Below, piece after piece: positions 24,162-31,960 of a stretch of DNA of 32,848 nt (its first letter is position 1; every line of letters starts with the position of its first letter). The position numbers and the translations under genes were made by a program. The notes under the pieces were generated by a model. It was not told the DNA's origin. It saw only the letters and a program-made list of their open reading frames with translations, and did no database searches. The stretch comes from a virus. The stretch spans positions 1-32,848 of the IMG/VR virus record IMGVR_UViG_3300022686_000019. One strand, 5' to 3'.

Positions 24162-24929
24162 ATGCCTGCAACAATGAATCAGCAAGTTATAACATCACTA
24201 ACACCTGGGATTTTAGAACGTAATGATGTATACATCAGACTGAGTAGTGTTATCTCACTGTATCAAATCATACCAGGGCTGCGCGGCTTCTGGCCTATGG
24301 CTGCAATCGGTACATCCAACCAAGCACAGGACTACAGCACTCTTGGCGTACATCTGACGAACGTTGGAGGTATTCAACAAATTCAAGAGGGAGACAAGTT
24401 GATGCCTTTATCCAGGTTCAACGGTTCGACCCAATATTTTACAACTGCAGGGGATGTGCACGACATCACAAATGACCTATCGTTCGGCTGTTGGGTCAAG
24501 TTTGACGGTATTGGCTCGACTGAGCAGCTTATTGCAAAGTGGGACGGAACGGCGAACGACAGGTCATACACCGCAAGCAAGAGTACCGGAGATGTGATAA
24601 GCTTTTTCACCTCTAGTACCGGGACAAACATATTTAGCGTATCATCGTCAGTAACGGTTGAAGCAGAAGTTTGGTACTTCGTGGGAGCTAGATACACCCC
24701 TTCAACTGAGCTGGCTGTGTTCGTATCTCAAAACGGATTGCTGGTTAAAGACACGAACACAACGTCAATACCTGCGGCACTGCATAACTCGTCAGATTCG
24801 TTCATACTGGGAAGTAATAACGCCAACTTCCCCCTAGACGGAGACATGAGACTGGCGTGGCTATCTACTCGTGCAGTGTCAGACTCATGGTTTAATGCCT
24901 TATACGAGCATGTGCGACCTCTGATATAA
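24162..24929 (+). CDS. LamG/concanavalin A-like tail protein, candidate receptor-binding protein
   Basis: 255 residues; AAGGAG lies 9 nt before ATG 24162. The N-terminal 60 residues (SLYQIIPGLRGFWPMAA) look like an attachment or linker part. The rest fits a laminin-G/ConA-like jelly roll: LSRFNGSTQYFTTAG, then LSFGCWVKFDGIGSTEQLIAKWDG, VWYFVGARYTPSTELAVFVSQNG, and the final SFILGSNNANFPLDGDMRLAWLS. Such domains bind carbohydrate or protein. As the last large virion gene it is a good candidate for host recognition. GC (about 50% by eye) is higher than its neighbours (about 40%), suggesting separate acquisition. Confidence 0.7.
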   Translation: MPATMNQQVITSLTPGILERNDVYIRLSSVISLYQIIPGLRGFWPMAAIGTSNQAQDYSTLGVHLTNVGGIQQIQEGDKLMPLSRFNGSTQYFTTAGDVHDITNDLSFGCWVKFDGIGSTEQLIAKWDGTANDRSYTASKSTGDVISFFTSSTGTNIFSVSSSVTVEAEVWYFVGARYTPSTELAVFVSQNGLLVKDTNTTSIPAALHNSSDSFILGSNNANFPLDGDMRLAWLSTRAVSDSWFNALYEHVRPLI

Positions 24930-24932
24930 GCA

Positions 24933-25262
24933 ATGGACACTATATTACAGAATCCTTGGTTACAAGGCACAGCCATAGGTTTGCTGCTATTAGCGTGCGG
25001 TGTGGCCTTGAAGATTCTATACCATGAGTTAAAGCGGTGGCAAGATAGCTACATTGCGTTGGTCAAGACTACACTAGATCAAAATTCGCAGTTAGTAGCA
25101 TCCATAAGGCAGCAAACTGAGGTGGTGGAGAATTTAGGTGAGATATTGCAAGCGCACACCAAAATTTTGGAGACTAATGAAGATTCTATCCGGCAGTTGA
25201 CTAAGCATTTTGATATAAAATCCCTAGTGATAGAGGCACTACGTGATGCATCAAATAAGTAA
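24933..25262 (+). CDS. Single-pass membrane protein with coiled coil (holin-like?)
   Basis: 109 residues with one clear transmembrane helix near the N-terminus (about 10-30, WLQGTAIGLLLLACGVALKI), followed by a long amphipathic, probably coiled-coil region to the end. The start is 3 nt after the previous stop and has no strong SD, so translation is probably coupled. Position after the tail genes is where lysis genes often lie, and the topology would suit a holin-associated or anti-holin protein. No lysin is next to it, so lysis remains a guess. Confidence 0.6.
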   Translation: MDTILQNPWLQGTAIGLLLLACGVALKILYHELKRWQDSYIALVKTTLDQNSQLVASIRQQTEVVENLGEILQAHTKILETNEDSIRQLTKHFDIKSLVIEALRDASNK

Positions 25263-25428
25263 ATTTATTCGTGATGTTATACTTAGACGTAAGGCAGCAA
25301 GCCTACAATCATTAAAGACTACAGTGGATGAATCTACAGAAGAAACAAGCCAAACCATCACCTTGTCTGCGCAACAAGTTGAGAGAGTTAAGGCACAGTT
25401 AAAGGCATATAAGGTTCACTCAAAATGA
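25243..25428 (+). CDS. Small hypothetical protein, last gene of the plus-strand operon
   Basis: 61 residues (60 if started at ATG 25246), with AGAGG 6 nt before GTG 25243 and a 20-nt overlap with the previous gene. The sequence is basic at the N-terminus (MMHQISKFIRDVILRRKAA) and then Ser/Thr/Gln-rich and helical. It is not recognised. The overlap and the SD support it as a gene. Confidence 0.5.
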   Translation: MMHQISKFIRDVILRRKAASLQSLKTTVDESTEETSQTITLSAQQVERVKAQLKAYKVHSK

Positions 25429-25665
25429 TACCTAACAATTTAAGTAGTTGAGGCTGATCCCAATTGTTAGTAAACTCTACCCACTATTTTACACTGAATC
25501 GTGGTAAGTTATTACCTGTAATAGAAGTATTTTTCAGCATTTATCCACATGGCAAACCGCAGGGTGAGGCAATTAGGTGGGTTACAGCGCAAAATAAAAA
25601 TGCCCAGGCCGATTATCAGGGCGGTTCAAATACATCAAAATCTACTGGTTAATTTTTGGTGGTTG
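25429..25665. other. Convergent intergenic region between virion and replication transcripts
   Basis: About 240 bp where the rightward and leftward operons meet. Apart from the inverted repeat at 25432-25470 I see no clear gene. A plus-strand open frame from TTG 25464 to 25652 (62 codons) has GAGG about 10 nt upstream, but its sequence is unremarkable. A GCCC/GGGC pair followed by a T-run (25600-25660) might help to stop transcription. Confidence 0.5.
25432..25470. terminator. Inverted repeat in the convergent junction
   Basis: CTAACAATT (25432-25440) and AATTGTTAG (25462-25470) form a 9-bp stem with a 21-nt loop, directly after the last plus-strand gene. There is no U-run and the stem is AT-rich, so it is at best a weak terminator. 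Confidence 0.3.
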
Positions 25666-25974
25666 TTATGTAGAGTCGGGTGGTAAATGGCCTATCAATT
25701 TAAGGTAATATTCATCACCACTATGAGTCTCCTGTAAGTGCTCTAACTCGTCATAATAGCGTTGCATACCTTCTCTTGTTTTCCCAGAAATTGCATATGA
25801 CTCTTTAACATAATACGCATGCAATACAAGTGTTACTGCATCAAGCATGGCCTCACTAAGTGTAACAAATGCGGCATTAACTCCAGCAACTTGCTGAGCA
25901 AGTTCTTGCATTGACTCGGCAATATCTTTAAGCCTTTGCTCATATCCCTCAGTTTTTGTATCATAGTCACTCAT
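25666..25974 (-). CDS. Hypothetical coiled-coil protein
   Basis: 102 residues on the minus strand. GGAGG lies 9 nt before the ATG at 25974, and the start overlaps the previous gene's stop by 8 nt. The N-terminal half is helical and Gln/Glu-rich (YEQRLKDIAESMQELAQQVA), then a hydrophobic helix, then a charged C-terminus. No family is recognised. It is the last gene of the leftward transcript. Confidence 0.6.
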   Translation of the reverse strand: MSDYDTKTEGYEQRLKDIAESMQELAQQVAGVNAAFVTLSEAMLDAVTLVLHAYYVKESYAISGKTREGMQRYYDELEHLQETHSGDEYYLKLIGHLPPDST

Positions 25975-26197
25975 TATTTAGCACCTCCACTGATCTGATA
26001 TTATTCCTTTCACCTTTGTGAAGTTGTTTGAGTAATTTCTCTGATTCGGCCAACTTTTGTATCAACGGAGTTAATACGTCAGATTGTATAGTGCTCCACC
26101 CATCAGTTGTCTGATGTATACTCTCTGTTAATACCACATTCACATAGTGAATATCCCCATAAATTTTTGATATACCATCCAATAAATCATTAGACAT
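25967..26197 (-). CDS. Hypothetical small helical protein
   Basis: 76 residues starting MSNDLLDGISKIYGDIHYVN at ATG 26197, chosen because AAGGA lies 7-8 nt upstream; a longer open frame upstream has no SD and overlaps the 49-aa membrane protein gene. Mostly amphipathic helix (LIQKLAESEKLLKQLHKGE). Its end overlaps the next gene by 8 nt. Function unknown. Confidence 0.6.
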   Translation of the reverse strand: MSNDLLDGISKIYGDIHYVNVVLTESIHQTTDGWSTIQSDVLTPLIQKLAESEKLLKQLHKGERNNIRSVEVLNNE

Positions 26198-26229
26198 GTG
26201 CTTTTCCTTTTTATTACGTATAATAGCCA

Positions 26230-26379
26230 TTATGCGAAATAAAAATTGCAACCTATGGCGTGACAAATCAAACCACCATAAATTATAGCAACTATGATCA
26301 ATGCTACCAACAACAGGATACAAGATATGATGTCCTCCATAGTTATGCCCGCTATAATGCGCTTAAATAGTCCCTTCAT
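26230..26379 (-). CDS. 49-aa single-pass membrane protein
   Basis: The short ORF starts at ATG 26379, overlapping the methyltransferase stop (TAATG), with AGGA 7 nt upstream. It opens MKGLFKRIIAGITMED and has a strong hydrophobic helix at about 17-39 (IISCILLLVALIIVAIIYGG). The basic N-terminus suggests an N-in, C-out topology. Tight coupling and the SD support it. Its function is unknown. Confidence 0.6.
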   Translation of the reverse strand: MKGLFKRIIAGITMEDIISCILLLVALIIVAIIYGGLICHAIGCNFYFA

Positions 26380-27029
26380 TATATTTTCCTAAAGTGCATC
26401 ATGTGTTGGCCGTGAGGGTGTCCAAACTCACCTATATAGGTGATATTAAATTGGGGTAACACCAAATTACACGTTTGGATTAACATCTCAGGAGGATAGT
26501 GGACAGAATAATCGTATGCAAATTGGGTGGTGACTATAGGAACTTGCATACTGGACAAACCACCCATATGAATTACAGCTTGGAAATATTCAACTGCGGC
26601 GCATGGGAAGAAAGTGGCGCAAAGTAAGGCACCAGAATTCAGCACCTTGACCGCATTGTTCAAGCATAGCAATATGTCAACTATGTCTATATGCGTAAAT
26701 ACAGACTGGGCCAGTGCGAAGTCAAACTTTGCGCTGAATCTATCGAATTGGAACACATCGTTGACCATTATGTTGACACGCTTCTCAGCCAATCCATTTT
26801 GCCTCACTGCTTGCAATCCTTGGGTAATGTACTGTTCATTCTTGTCTATGCCGTAATAATTGCCCCGGTTAAGATAGCCAATAAACCGTATACCCCCACG
26901 CAACCAGCCACAACCTATATCTAGCATCTTGTGGCTAGAGTCCAAGCCTTGGCCAATCATGTACTCGAATTGCAATTTGCCTATTATCTCAGACATTTGA
27001 ATGTTCATTTCTTTGGTTACTTTTGTCAT
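26379..27029 (-). CDS. Class I SAM-dependent methyltransferase
   Basis: 216 residues. SAM-binding motif I is MLDIGCGWLRGG (35-46); the acidic end of the second strand is YYGID (58-62); motif IV-like sequence is FDFALAQSVFTHI. The C-terminal third has aromatic/His-rich sequence (YDYSVHYPPEM; GHPHGQHMMHF), not typical of DNA methyltransferases; there is no NPPY/DPPY. A small-molecule, sugar or lipid acceptor is more likely. It lies next to the sulfotransferase-like gene, which also points to glycan or metabolite modification. AAGGA lies 10 nt upstream of ATG 27029. Acceptor unknown. Confidence 0.8.
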   Translation of the reverse strand: MTKVTKEMNIQMSEIIGKLQFEYMIGQGLDSSHKMLDIGCGWLRGGIRFIGYLNRGNYYGIDKNEQYITQGLQAVRQNGLAEKRVNIMVNDVFQFDRFSAKFDFALAQSVFTHIDIVDILLCLNNAVKVLNSGALLCATFFPCAAVEYFQAVIHMGGLSSMQVPIVTTQFAYDYSVHYPPEMLIQTCNLVLPQFNITYIGEFGHPHGQHMMHFRKI

Positions 27030-27032
27030 AGC

Positions 27033-27743
27033 TTATACATCCTTCTGCCAGGGCAATACCATACTATTTACAGTATCTTCAATTGGAGTATATACCCCCA
27101 GAAAATTCTGCAACATTTTGAATTCAGTAATTGCAGTTGCTTCTGAGTATTGTATCATATCAAAATCCACTTTATGCACCTTATCACTCTCGGTGAACAT
27201 TGCTATTTCATGCATGTAATCGTGATAGGCCAAAACGCAATCGTATAACTCGGCCCAACCAGTCTTAACGTCATCTGGTATCCTGTGCGTCACCCTATCA
27301 CCCCTACGCCATAAGGAATCTGTATTATTAGCCGCATTACGCCAAACCATAACGATTTTATAATTATCACCCAATAACCGTCGCCACACACTCCAGATTA
27401 AGCATGTTCGTGGGTCTTTGAATCCCCATATGTCATTTTGATATTCACGTTGCTTGATTAACTGGGTCATGTCGTCAAGCCAACGTTCGGCATATTTTTC
27501 AACCCATTTCAATCCGAACGATGCAGGCATTTTGGGGTGTAACCAATCTGAAACAGCTTCGTTCAATATGGCTTTGTTGTAGTCTTTGAACGCCCTATCT
27601 TCCCATTGGCCTTGTGGGTGATACGGTTGCTTCTGCTGTAATACCGCAAGATCAGTGCCCATAGGAATATCCCACCAATGTAATGCTTTGGCTATAACAG
27701 AAGTACCACCAGCATGCATACCTAATACTGCTATACAAGTCAT
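27033..27743 (-). CDS. Sulfotransferase-like protein
   Basis: 236 residues. The P-loop-like 5'-phosphosulfate binding loop is LGMHAGGTSVIAKAL (residues 7-21), close to the G-M-H-R-S-G-T-S form of the sulfotransferase family 3 group, with Ala in place of the usual Arg. GFKDPRT (107-113) and VWRNAANNTDSLWRR (133-147, the 3'-phosphate loop with the Ser) complete the family signature. It would move sulfate from PAPS to a hydroxyl or amine acceptor in the host cytoplasm. AGGAG lies upstream of ATG 27743, overlapping the previous gene's end by 4 nt. Acceptor unknown; glycans made by the plus-strand sugar genes are one possibility. Confidence 0.8.
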   Translation of the reverse strand: MTCIAVLGMHAGGTSVIAKALHWWDIPMGTDLAVLQQKQPYHPQGQWEDRAFKDYNKAILNEAVSDWLHPKMPASFGLKWVEKYAERWLDDMTQLIKQREYQNDIWGFKDPRTCLIWSVWRRLLGDNYKIVMVWRNAANNTDSLWRRGDRVTHRIPDDVKTGWAELYDCVLAYHDYMHEIAMFTESDKVHKVDFDMIQYSEATAITEFKMLQNFLGVYTPIEDTVNSMVLPWQKDV

Positions 27744-27961
27744 ATTATAATCTCCTGAGTATCTCCACTATCATCCTCAATTGGATTTGCATTTATAATT
27801 TGCAGCAATTTAATGCTAGGCCATCCATCTATAGATTCGGCTATAATTAAGTCATAGCCTATACTACGTAATAGCATTTTGATTTTTTCTATACTACAGT
27901 TTGGTGCTACCTTGTGCAAGTCCAAGATGTCATTGTGAATCAATACGAGTGGGGGAATCAT
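27740..27961 (-). CDS. Hypothetical protein
   Basis: 73 residues starting MIPPLVLIHNDILDLHKVAP with GGAG 8 nt upstream of ATG 27961. It has a helix (IEKIKMLLRSIGYDLII) and an acidic C-terminus. The L...H-x(2)-D ... L-R-S-x-G-Y-D-L pattern resembles the last strand-helix unit of FkbM-type methyltransferases, but it is too short to be an enzyme. It is the first gene after a 95-bp gap that may hold a promoter. Confidence 0.55.
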   Translation of the reverse strand: MIPPLVLIHNDILDLHKVAPNCSIEKIKMLLRSIGYDLIIAESIDGWPSIKLLQIINANPIEDDSGDTQEIII

Positions 27962-27980
27962 GTAATAATCTCCTATAGGT

Positions 27981-28010
27981 ATAATGTGTTGATTTATTTT
28001 ATAGCGTCAA
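27981..28010 (-). promoter_or_regulatory. Candidate sigma70-type promoter for the sulfotransferase/methyltransferase cassette
   Basis: On the minus strand TTGACG (28010-28005) and CATTAT (27986-27981) are separated by 18 bp, just upstream of the 73-aa gene. It is a modest match in the longest gap of this transcript and would allow separate expression of the modification cassette. Low confidence. Confidence 0.25.
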
Positions 28011-28056
28011 AATCTCGCCAAATTTACTGGGGTAGAATCAAAAATTTTTACGCTGT

Positions 28057-28182
28057 TTACCTCGCATGAAATCTTACAGACGGGCAACGCTTGGTATACA
28101 TCTGTAGCTTGCTATAACCTGCCTGCTCCAAAAATTGCCAAAGTGTCATGTTGAAGTTGCCATCGTAATAGGCAAATACCAT
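28057..28182 (-). CDS. 41-aa basic, aromatic small protein
   Basis: The short ORF has AAGGA 5 nt before ATG 28182 and ends at TAA 28059-28057. It opens MVFAYYDGNFNMTLWQFLEQ and ends with a basic RCPSVRFHAR tail; the composition looks protein-like rather than random. It fills the gap after the adenine methyltransferase. An overlapping 32-codon frame starting at 28210 lacks an SD. Function unknown. Confidence 0.5.
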   Translation of the reverse strand: MVFAYYDGNFNMTLWQFLEQAGYSKLQMYTKRCPSVRFHAR

Positions 28183-28202
28183 TCGTTTCCTTACGCATAT
28201 TT

Positions 28203-28778
28203 TTATTCATGCGCTGCCCAATCTGATTCTTCAGTGATGTATACTCGGCCAATCTTCCTGAAAACTTTTCTGAAAGTGCGAGGATCATATTTGCTATCAT
28301 TTGCAAAGTAGAAGAAAGTCGTGCCGGCTTTGGATGGAGAACGTTTAGTTGGTTGTCTGGGGTTGATGAATGATATAGGCAGTCTGACAAGGCACTGTGC
28401 GTCGCTACAATCCCAAATCTGTTCATACCAAGAGTAACCAGGTACTGATTTACATAATGCTATGGCTACAGTAGTGTGACCTAACGTCAATTGATTCACC
28501 AGGTACTCAGTCCATATCCTTTGATTACCTATATTGCCTGTTTTACCGTATGGTGGATTTATAAATACTGTACCATGCCAATCGTGCTTTAATCCATCAG
28601 TATCTTTTGTGTAATAGGTGGTTGCTCTGATATAACGTTGGGCTGACTCGCTGGTGCATGGATCGCAGTCTATACCGCCCAAGACTTTCTTCACCATCAT
28701 TATGTACTTCATGGGTGTGTACCATTCAGTAGTTTTTGAACTTACCAGTAGTGCCATCTCTTGAGATTGCCTAGTCAT
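28203..28778 (-). CDS. Phage DNA N6-adenine methyltransferase (Dam-like)
   Basis: 191 residues. EWYTP (18-22), IDCDPCTSES, and the catalytic NPPYGKTG (74-81) follow the order of the phage Dam family (PF05869: EW-x-TP ... D-x-D-x-C ... W-x-G-x-x-x-x-NPPY). These enzymes methylate adenine in phage DNA, usually as protection from restriction or to mark DNA. The start overlaps the helicase stop by 8 nt. No partner nuclease is seen, so it is an orphan enzyme here. The target sequence cannot be read from the protein. Confidence 0.85.
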   Translation of the reverse strand: MTRQSQEMALLVSSKTTEWYTPMKYIMMVKKVLGGIDCDPCTSESAQRYIRATTYYTKDTDGLKHDWHGTVFINPPYGKTGNIGNQRIWTEYLVNQLTLGHTTVAIALCKSVPGYSWYEQIWDCSDAQCLVRLPISFINPRQPTKRSPSKAGTTFFYFANDSKYDPRTFRKVFRKIGRVYITEESDWAAHE

Positions 28779-30090
28779 AACGGTTAGTTTTCTCCCTTAT
28801 TAAGTCACTACCCCATAGAATTTCTTGTGTAGTTAACGCATGTGCGTAGTCATGTACTTTACAGCGCACATACCAATGTTTGAATCCATCTCTATTTTTG
28901 GCACAGAACCATCTCATCATTCCATCATCCTCTTCTTCAGGAGTCTGACACCAAGCCAGTACTATATCCGCACGCGCTGCCTTTTGAAACGATTCTGCCA
29001 TGTCATCCAGGTCAATGGTCAACTTGCGTAGGGAGGCGCGATTGCTCTGTGAAGCAGTCCATATCAGTATGTTATAGTCTATAGCCAACGTTTTGAGCAT
29101 ACGATAATTCTCACCATGCCGCTCAAAACTGTTATCACCACGAGGTAATTTCATTTCATCGGCATAATCGACTATAAGGCAATCCGGCAAAAAACCGTCA
29201 CGCCCTAATCTATCCAAATGCCGTCTAAGATCGTTAACTGACACCACACCAGGAGCAGCACCCATGATGTCTATGTCACCACGGATTCGCATATCTGCCG
29301 CGCGCAAAAATTTGGCTTTATAATCTTCAACATTTAATTTCTTAGTGTACCACTGAAATGTAGTTCTGGCAGCATATCGTTTTGATATCTTCTCTTTGGA
29401 TACTTCTAAAGTCACATGCGCCACATTTGCGTTTGAGCCAAAGCCTGATGCCCCAAATCCTATATTCACCAATGACATAGTTTTACCGACATTAGGTGGG
29501 GACACTATAACACCCACCTCTCCACGTCCACCACCACCTTCCAACATAGCATCACAGTGGAATAATCCTGTTGGTATCTTATCTTCAGTGGCTAGTCTAT
29601 ATAACCAAGTGTTGACATCAGCCTTAAGACGTATAGACTCAAACTGCTCCTGACCTACAAGTAAGGCACGCGATATATCAGAATCTATATCATCAATATC
29701 ACCATCTTCAATCTTGTCAATTGCCTGTAAAAATGCAACCTTTAGTGCTTGGATACGGGCAAACTCGATTACATTATCACGAGCATAGTCCAAATCCCAA
29801 GAATCTGCACCAGCATACACTTGGCTGGATACGTCTAAAACTTCTTGGATTACAGCCTCACTTAAACGCTGCTTGGTAAAGTGCGGATTAGCGTAGGTTT
29901 CAAATTCATCTTGGTCTGGCGGTCGATTATACTCATCATAGAATGTTAAGAATAAATCGGCAACCACCATCTCAGCTTCATTCTCAAAAAACTGTGGCTT
30001 TATAACGTCATGGTGTCTATTCCACCATGCGCGTTCCAGCATTAAAGCTAATATGCGCAGCCTAAATTGCTGATTCCATACGTTTGACAT
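28771..30090 (-). CDS. Replicative DNA helicase, DnaB-type
   Basis: 439 residues. The N-terminal 170 residues are helical with no recognisable primase zinc motif. The RecA-like core has Walker A SPPNVGKT (197-204), VTLEVSKEKISKRYAAR (227-243), Walker B CLIVDYAD (304-311) and WTASQSNR (344-351), as in DnaB/T4 gp41-type hexameric helicases. It unwinds the phage fork. AGGA lies 9 nt before ATG 30090, and the first 29 nt overlap the preceding gene, indicating coupled translation. It works with the adjacent UvsW-like helicase in replication and recombination. Confidence 0.85.
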   Translation of the reverse strand: MSNVWNQQFRLRILALMLERAWWNRHHDVIKPQFFENEAEMVVADLFLTFYDEYNRPPDQDEFETYANPHFTKQRLSEAVIQEVLDVSSQVYAGADSWDLDYARDNVIEFARIQALKVAFLQAIDKIEDGDIDDIDSDISRALLVGQEQFESIRLKADVNTWLYRLATEDKIPTGLFHCDAMLEGGGGRGEVGVIVSPPNVGKTMSLVNIGFGASGFGSNANVAHVTLEVSKEKISKRYAARTTFQWYTKKLNVEDYKAKFLRAADMRIRGDIDIMGAAPGVVSVNDLRRHLDRLGRDGFLPDCLIVDYADEMKLPRGDNSFERHGENYRMLKTLAIDYNILIWTASQSNRASLRKLTIDLDDMAESFQKAARADIVLAWCQTPEEEDDGMMRWFCAKNRDGFKHWYVRCKVHDYAHALTTQEILWGSDLIREKTNRYD

Positions 30091-30598
30091 TTTGTAGTAT
30101 CCTGTAGTGAGCTATTTGCTTGTAAGTGCCTATAGGAGTTTGATAAACGTTCGATAGTATGAATTCAGCCTGGGCAATAGGTCTATCCAACAACTTAAGA
30201 TAACCAGGCTTCACTCCTGCCAAATATTCCAGAGTACCGTCATCAAACGGTATATTGTCAAGCATTAGACTGATAGTTATATTGCCTATGTCTAATTCCA
30301 TTGGCAGCAAGTCACGTTCTGGATGCGCCGTCACTTCTGCACAGTGCTTCAACCTGTCTATATATTTATTCAAACTGGATTTTGATAGGAACACATTGGC
30401 AGGTAAAAAGCCAACTTTTTGTGCTACGTAGATTCTATCAGCAAAGGTAGTTAGGGCATAATCTTCATTGGTTATACCGGCTGCTTGTAATATAGACTCA
30501 ACCTGGTAGAATTTTGGCCGTTGAGTCTTTTTGATGTGTATATAAGTACCATAAATTTGTTCGTTGTACGTGCTGAATAATAAGGCTAGTGATGTCAT
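30062..30598 (-). CDS. Hypothetical protein between two helicase genes (possible helicase partner)
   Basis: 178 residues; GAGG lies 7 nt before ATG 30598, and the gene overlaps both neighbours (4 nt and 29 nt). It is helical with motifs SLALLFSTYNEQIYGTY, YQVESILQAAGITNEDYAL and LEYLAGVKPGYLKLL. No family is recognised. Its place directly upstream of the replicative helicase is common for loaders or accessory factors, so such a role is possible but unproven. Confidence 0.6.
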   Translation of the reverse strand: MTSLALLFSTYNEQIYGTYIHIKKTQRPKFYQVESILQAAGITNEDYALTTFADRIYVAQKVGFLPANVFLSKSSLNKYIDRLKHCAEVTAHPERDLLPMELDIGNITISLMLDNIPFDDGTLEYLAGVKPGYLKLLDRPIAQAEFILSNVYQTPIGTYKQIAHYRILQNVKRMESAI

Positions 30599-31938
30599 TC
30601 CAAATCCTCTGCTAGTATGACCTCAAATTTTTCTTTTTCATATGTGGTTAGACGTTCGCCACTTAGATTCAATAAGTACTTAGAGCAATTATCTATAAAA
30701 TCATGCACGGTTACACCACGTTTACCGCTGCCTTTGCGTAAGCCACGACCTATATATTGGAGCAATCTGATGTGACTTTTTCCAACTGATGCTAATATGA
30801 CATGGTTAATACCACCAACATCAATACCCTCACCTAACACCCCAGCGGTGGTTATAACGGTGCTGACATTACCCTTACGCATGTCACGAAGTGTAGACAG
30901 ATTGTCACGACCACCTATTGCTATATGCGCTGTTGGTAATAACTTGTGTAACCTTTCCACATGCTCTAATCTCTCAACGAGTATCAGCGTGGTGCCCTCA
31001 CTACTGCTCTTTGCAATATTGGCTATTATGTTATTACGGGTATCATTTTCCACTATCCCTAATTTATAGGCTTTTTGATAGTTGTGACGTTTTGGCAATA
31101 CTGGTTCGTCTATGGTATGAAATACGATGATTGGCTTTGCTGAATATCCTCTACGTATAAGATCGTCATTAGTCACCTCTATCAATACTGGTCCGGTTAT
31201 GCCTATTAAGGTCAGATCGTTGAGGCGATTATAGGATAGTGGGGTGCCACTGCAACCTATTCTATAGGGTGCTTCTATTGTGTTGGATACTTCTTGGATG
31301 GTGGTGGATTTGGTGTGGTGACATTCATCAATTATTAGTGCATTAAATTGACGTCCTATCAATTTAGGGCTGCTTTGCATAGTCGATACCAAGATTGATC
31401 TATCATCCTCAAATAGTCCATCGCCTATCTTCCCAACATCAACTGATAATACATCACTCAGGTATTCTGCGGTTTGGTGCATGAGCAGTTTGCCTGGTAC
31501 TATGCAAAGAGCATTCAAACCTGTGGAATTGATTATAAGCGATAGTACCAACGTTTTGCCGGCATTGGTGGCTAGTTTTAATACACCACGCATGTATTCT
31601 AGTGAAAGTGTGGCAGCCTCAATTTGATAATCTCTAAACTCCAAATCAGTATTCAAGTCCAAGTCCAATTTATACTCAACCTTGGGCCGGTTGTCTATGA
31701 TGTTAAATTCCACACCATAATCCATTAAGACTTCTACGGCATTATATACCAACCCAGTAGGGAATATCATAGCATCGGTCATTAAGCATATATTACCATC
31801 CCAATAACCTGCTTTATAGGCAGGCATGAATTGATAACCTTTTGGTTTACCGCTTAATACTGCTCGAATGTCTTTGAGTGCTCGGCCATGCAATCCAGAT
31901 ACTTTTGTGCTCACAGTGCCTAATTCAAATGTAACCAT
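30595..31938 (-). CDS. UvsW-like SF2 DNA helicase
   Basis: 447 residues. An N-terminal region with PAYKAGYWDGNICLM (about 39-53) resembles the UvsW-type DNA-binding head. The helicase core has FRDYQ (Q motif, 101-105), Walker A ATNAGKT (123-129), DECH (204-207), SGTPL, and motif VI QYIGRGLRKGSGKRG. The P-loop has Asn in place of the common Gly/Ser. T4 UvsW moves branched DNA and helps switch from origin- to recombination-dependent replication. AAGGAG lies 11 nt upstream of ATG 31938, directly after a hairpin. The stop overlaps the next gene's ATG (ATGA). Confidence 0.85.
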   Translation of the reverse strand: MVTFELGTVSTKVSGLHGRALKDIRAVLSGKPKGYQFMPAYKAGYWDGNICLMTDAMIFPTGLVYNAVEVLMDYGVEFNIIDNRPKVEYKLDLDLNTDLEFRDYQIEAATLSLEYMRGVLKLATNAGKTLVLSLIINSTGLNALCIVPGKLLMHQTAEYLSDVLSVDVGKIGDGLFEDDRSILVSTMQSSPKLIGRQFNALIIDECHHTKSTTIQEVSNTIEAPYRIGCSGTPLSYNRLNDLTLIGITGPVLIEVTNDDLIRRGYSAKPIIVFHTIDEPVLPKRHNYQKAYKLGIVENDTRNNIIANIAKSSSEGTTLILVERLEHVERLHKLLPTAHIAIGGRDNLSTLRDMRKGNVSTVITTAGVLGEGIDVGGINHVILASVGKSHIRLLQYIGRGLRKGSGKRGVTVHDFIDNCSKYLLNLSGERLTTYEKEKFEVILAEDLE

Positions 31939-31960
31939 AGCGTGGTGAACTCCTTCCTAA

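Noticed and set aside
25464-25652. 62-codon plus-strand frame from a TTG in the convergent junction
   Set aside because: The TTG start has a distant SD, no recognisable features, and it lies in a region expected to hold terminators. Left as part of the intergenic entry.
26199-26323. N-terminal extension of the 76-aa minus-strand protein
   Set aside because: The extended frame overlaps the 49-aa membrane gene and has no SD, whereas ATG 26197 has AAGGA upstream.
28112-28426. 104-codon minus-strand frame overlapping the adenine methyltransferase
   Set aside because: It overlaps the well-supported NPPY methyltransferase in another frame. Only its last 32 codons are free, without an SD; the 41-aa frame with an SD is preferred.
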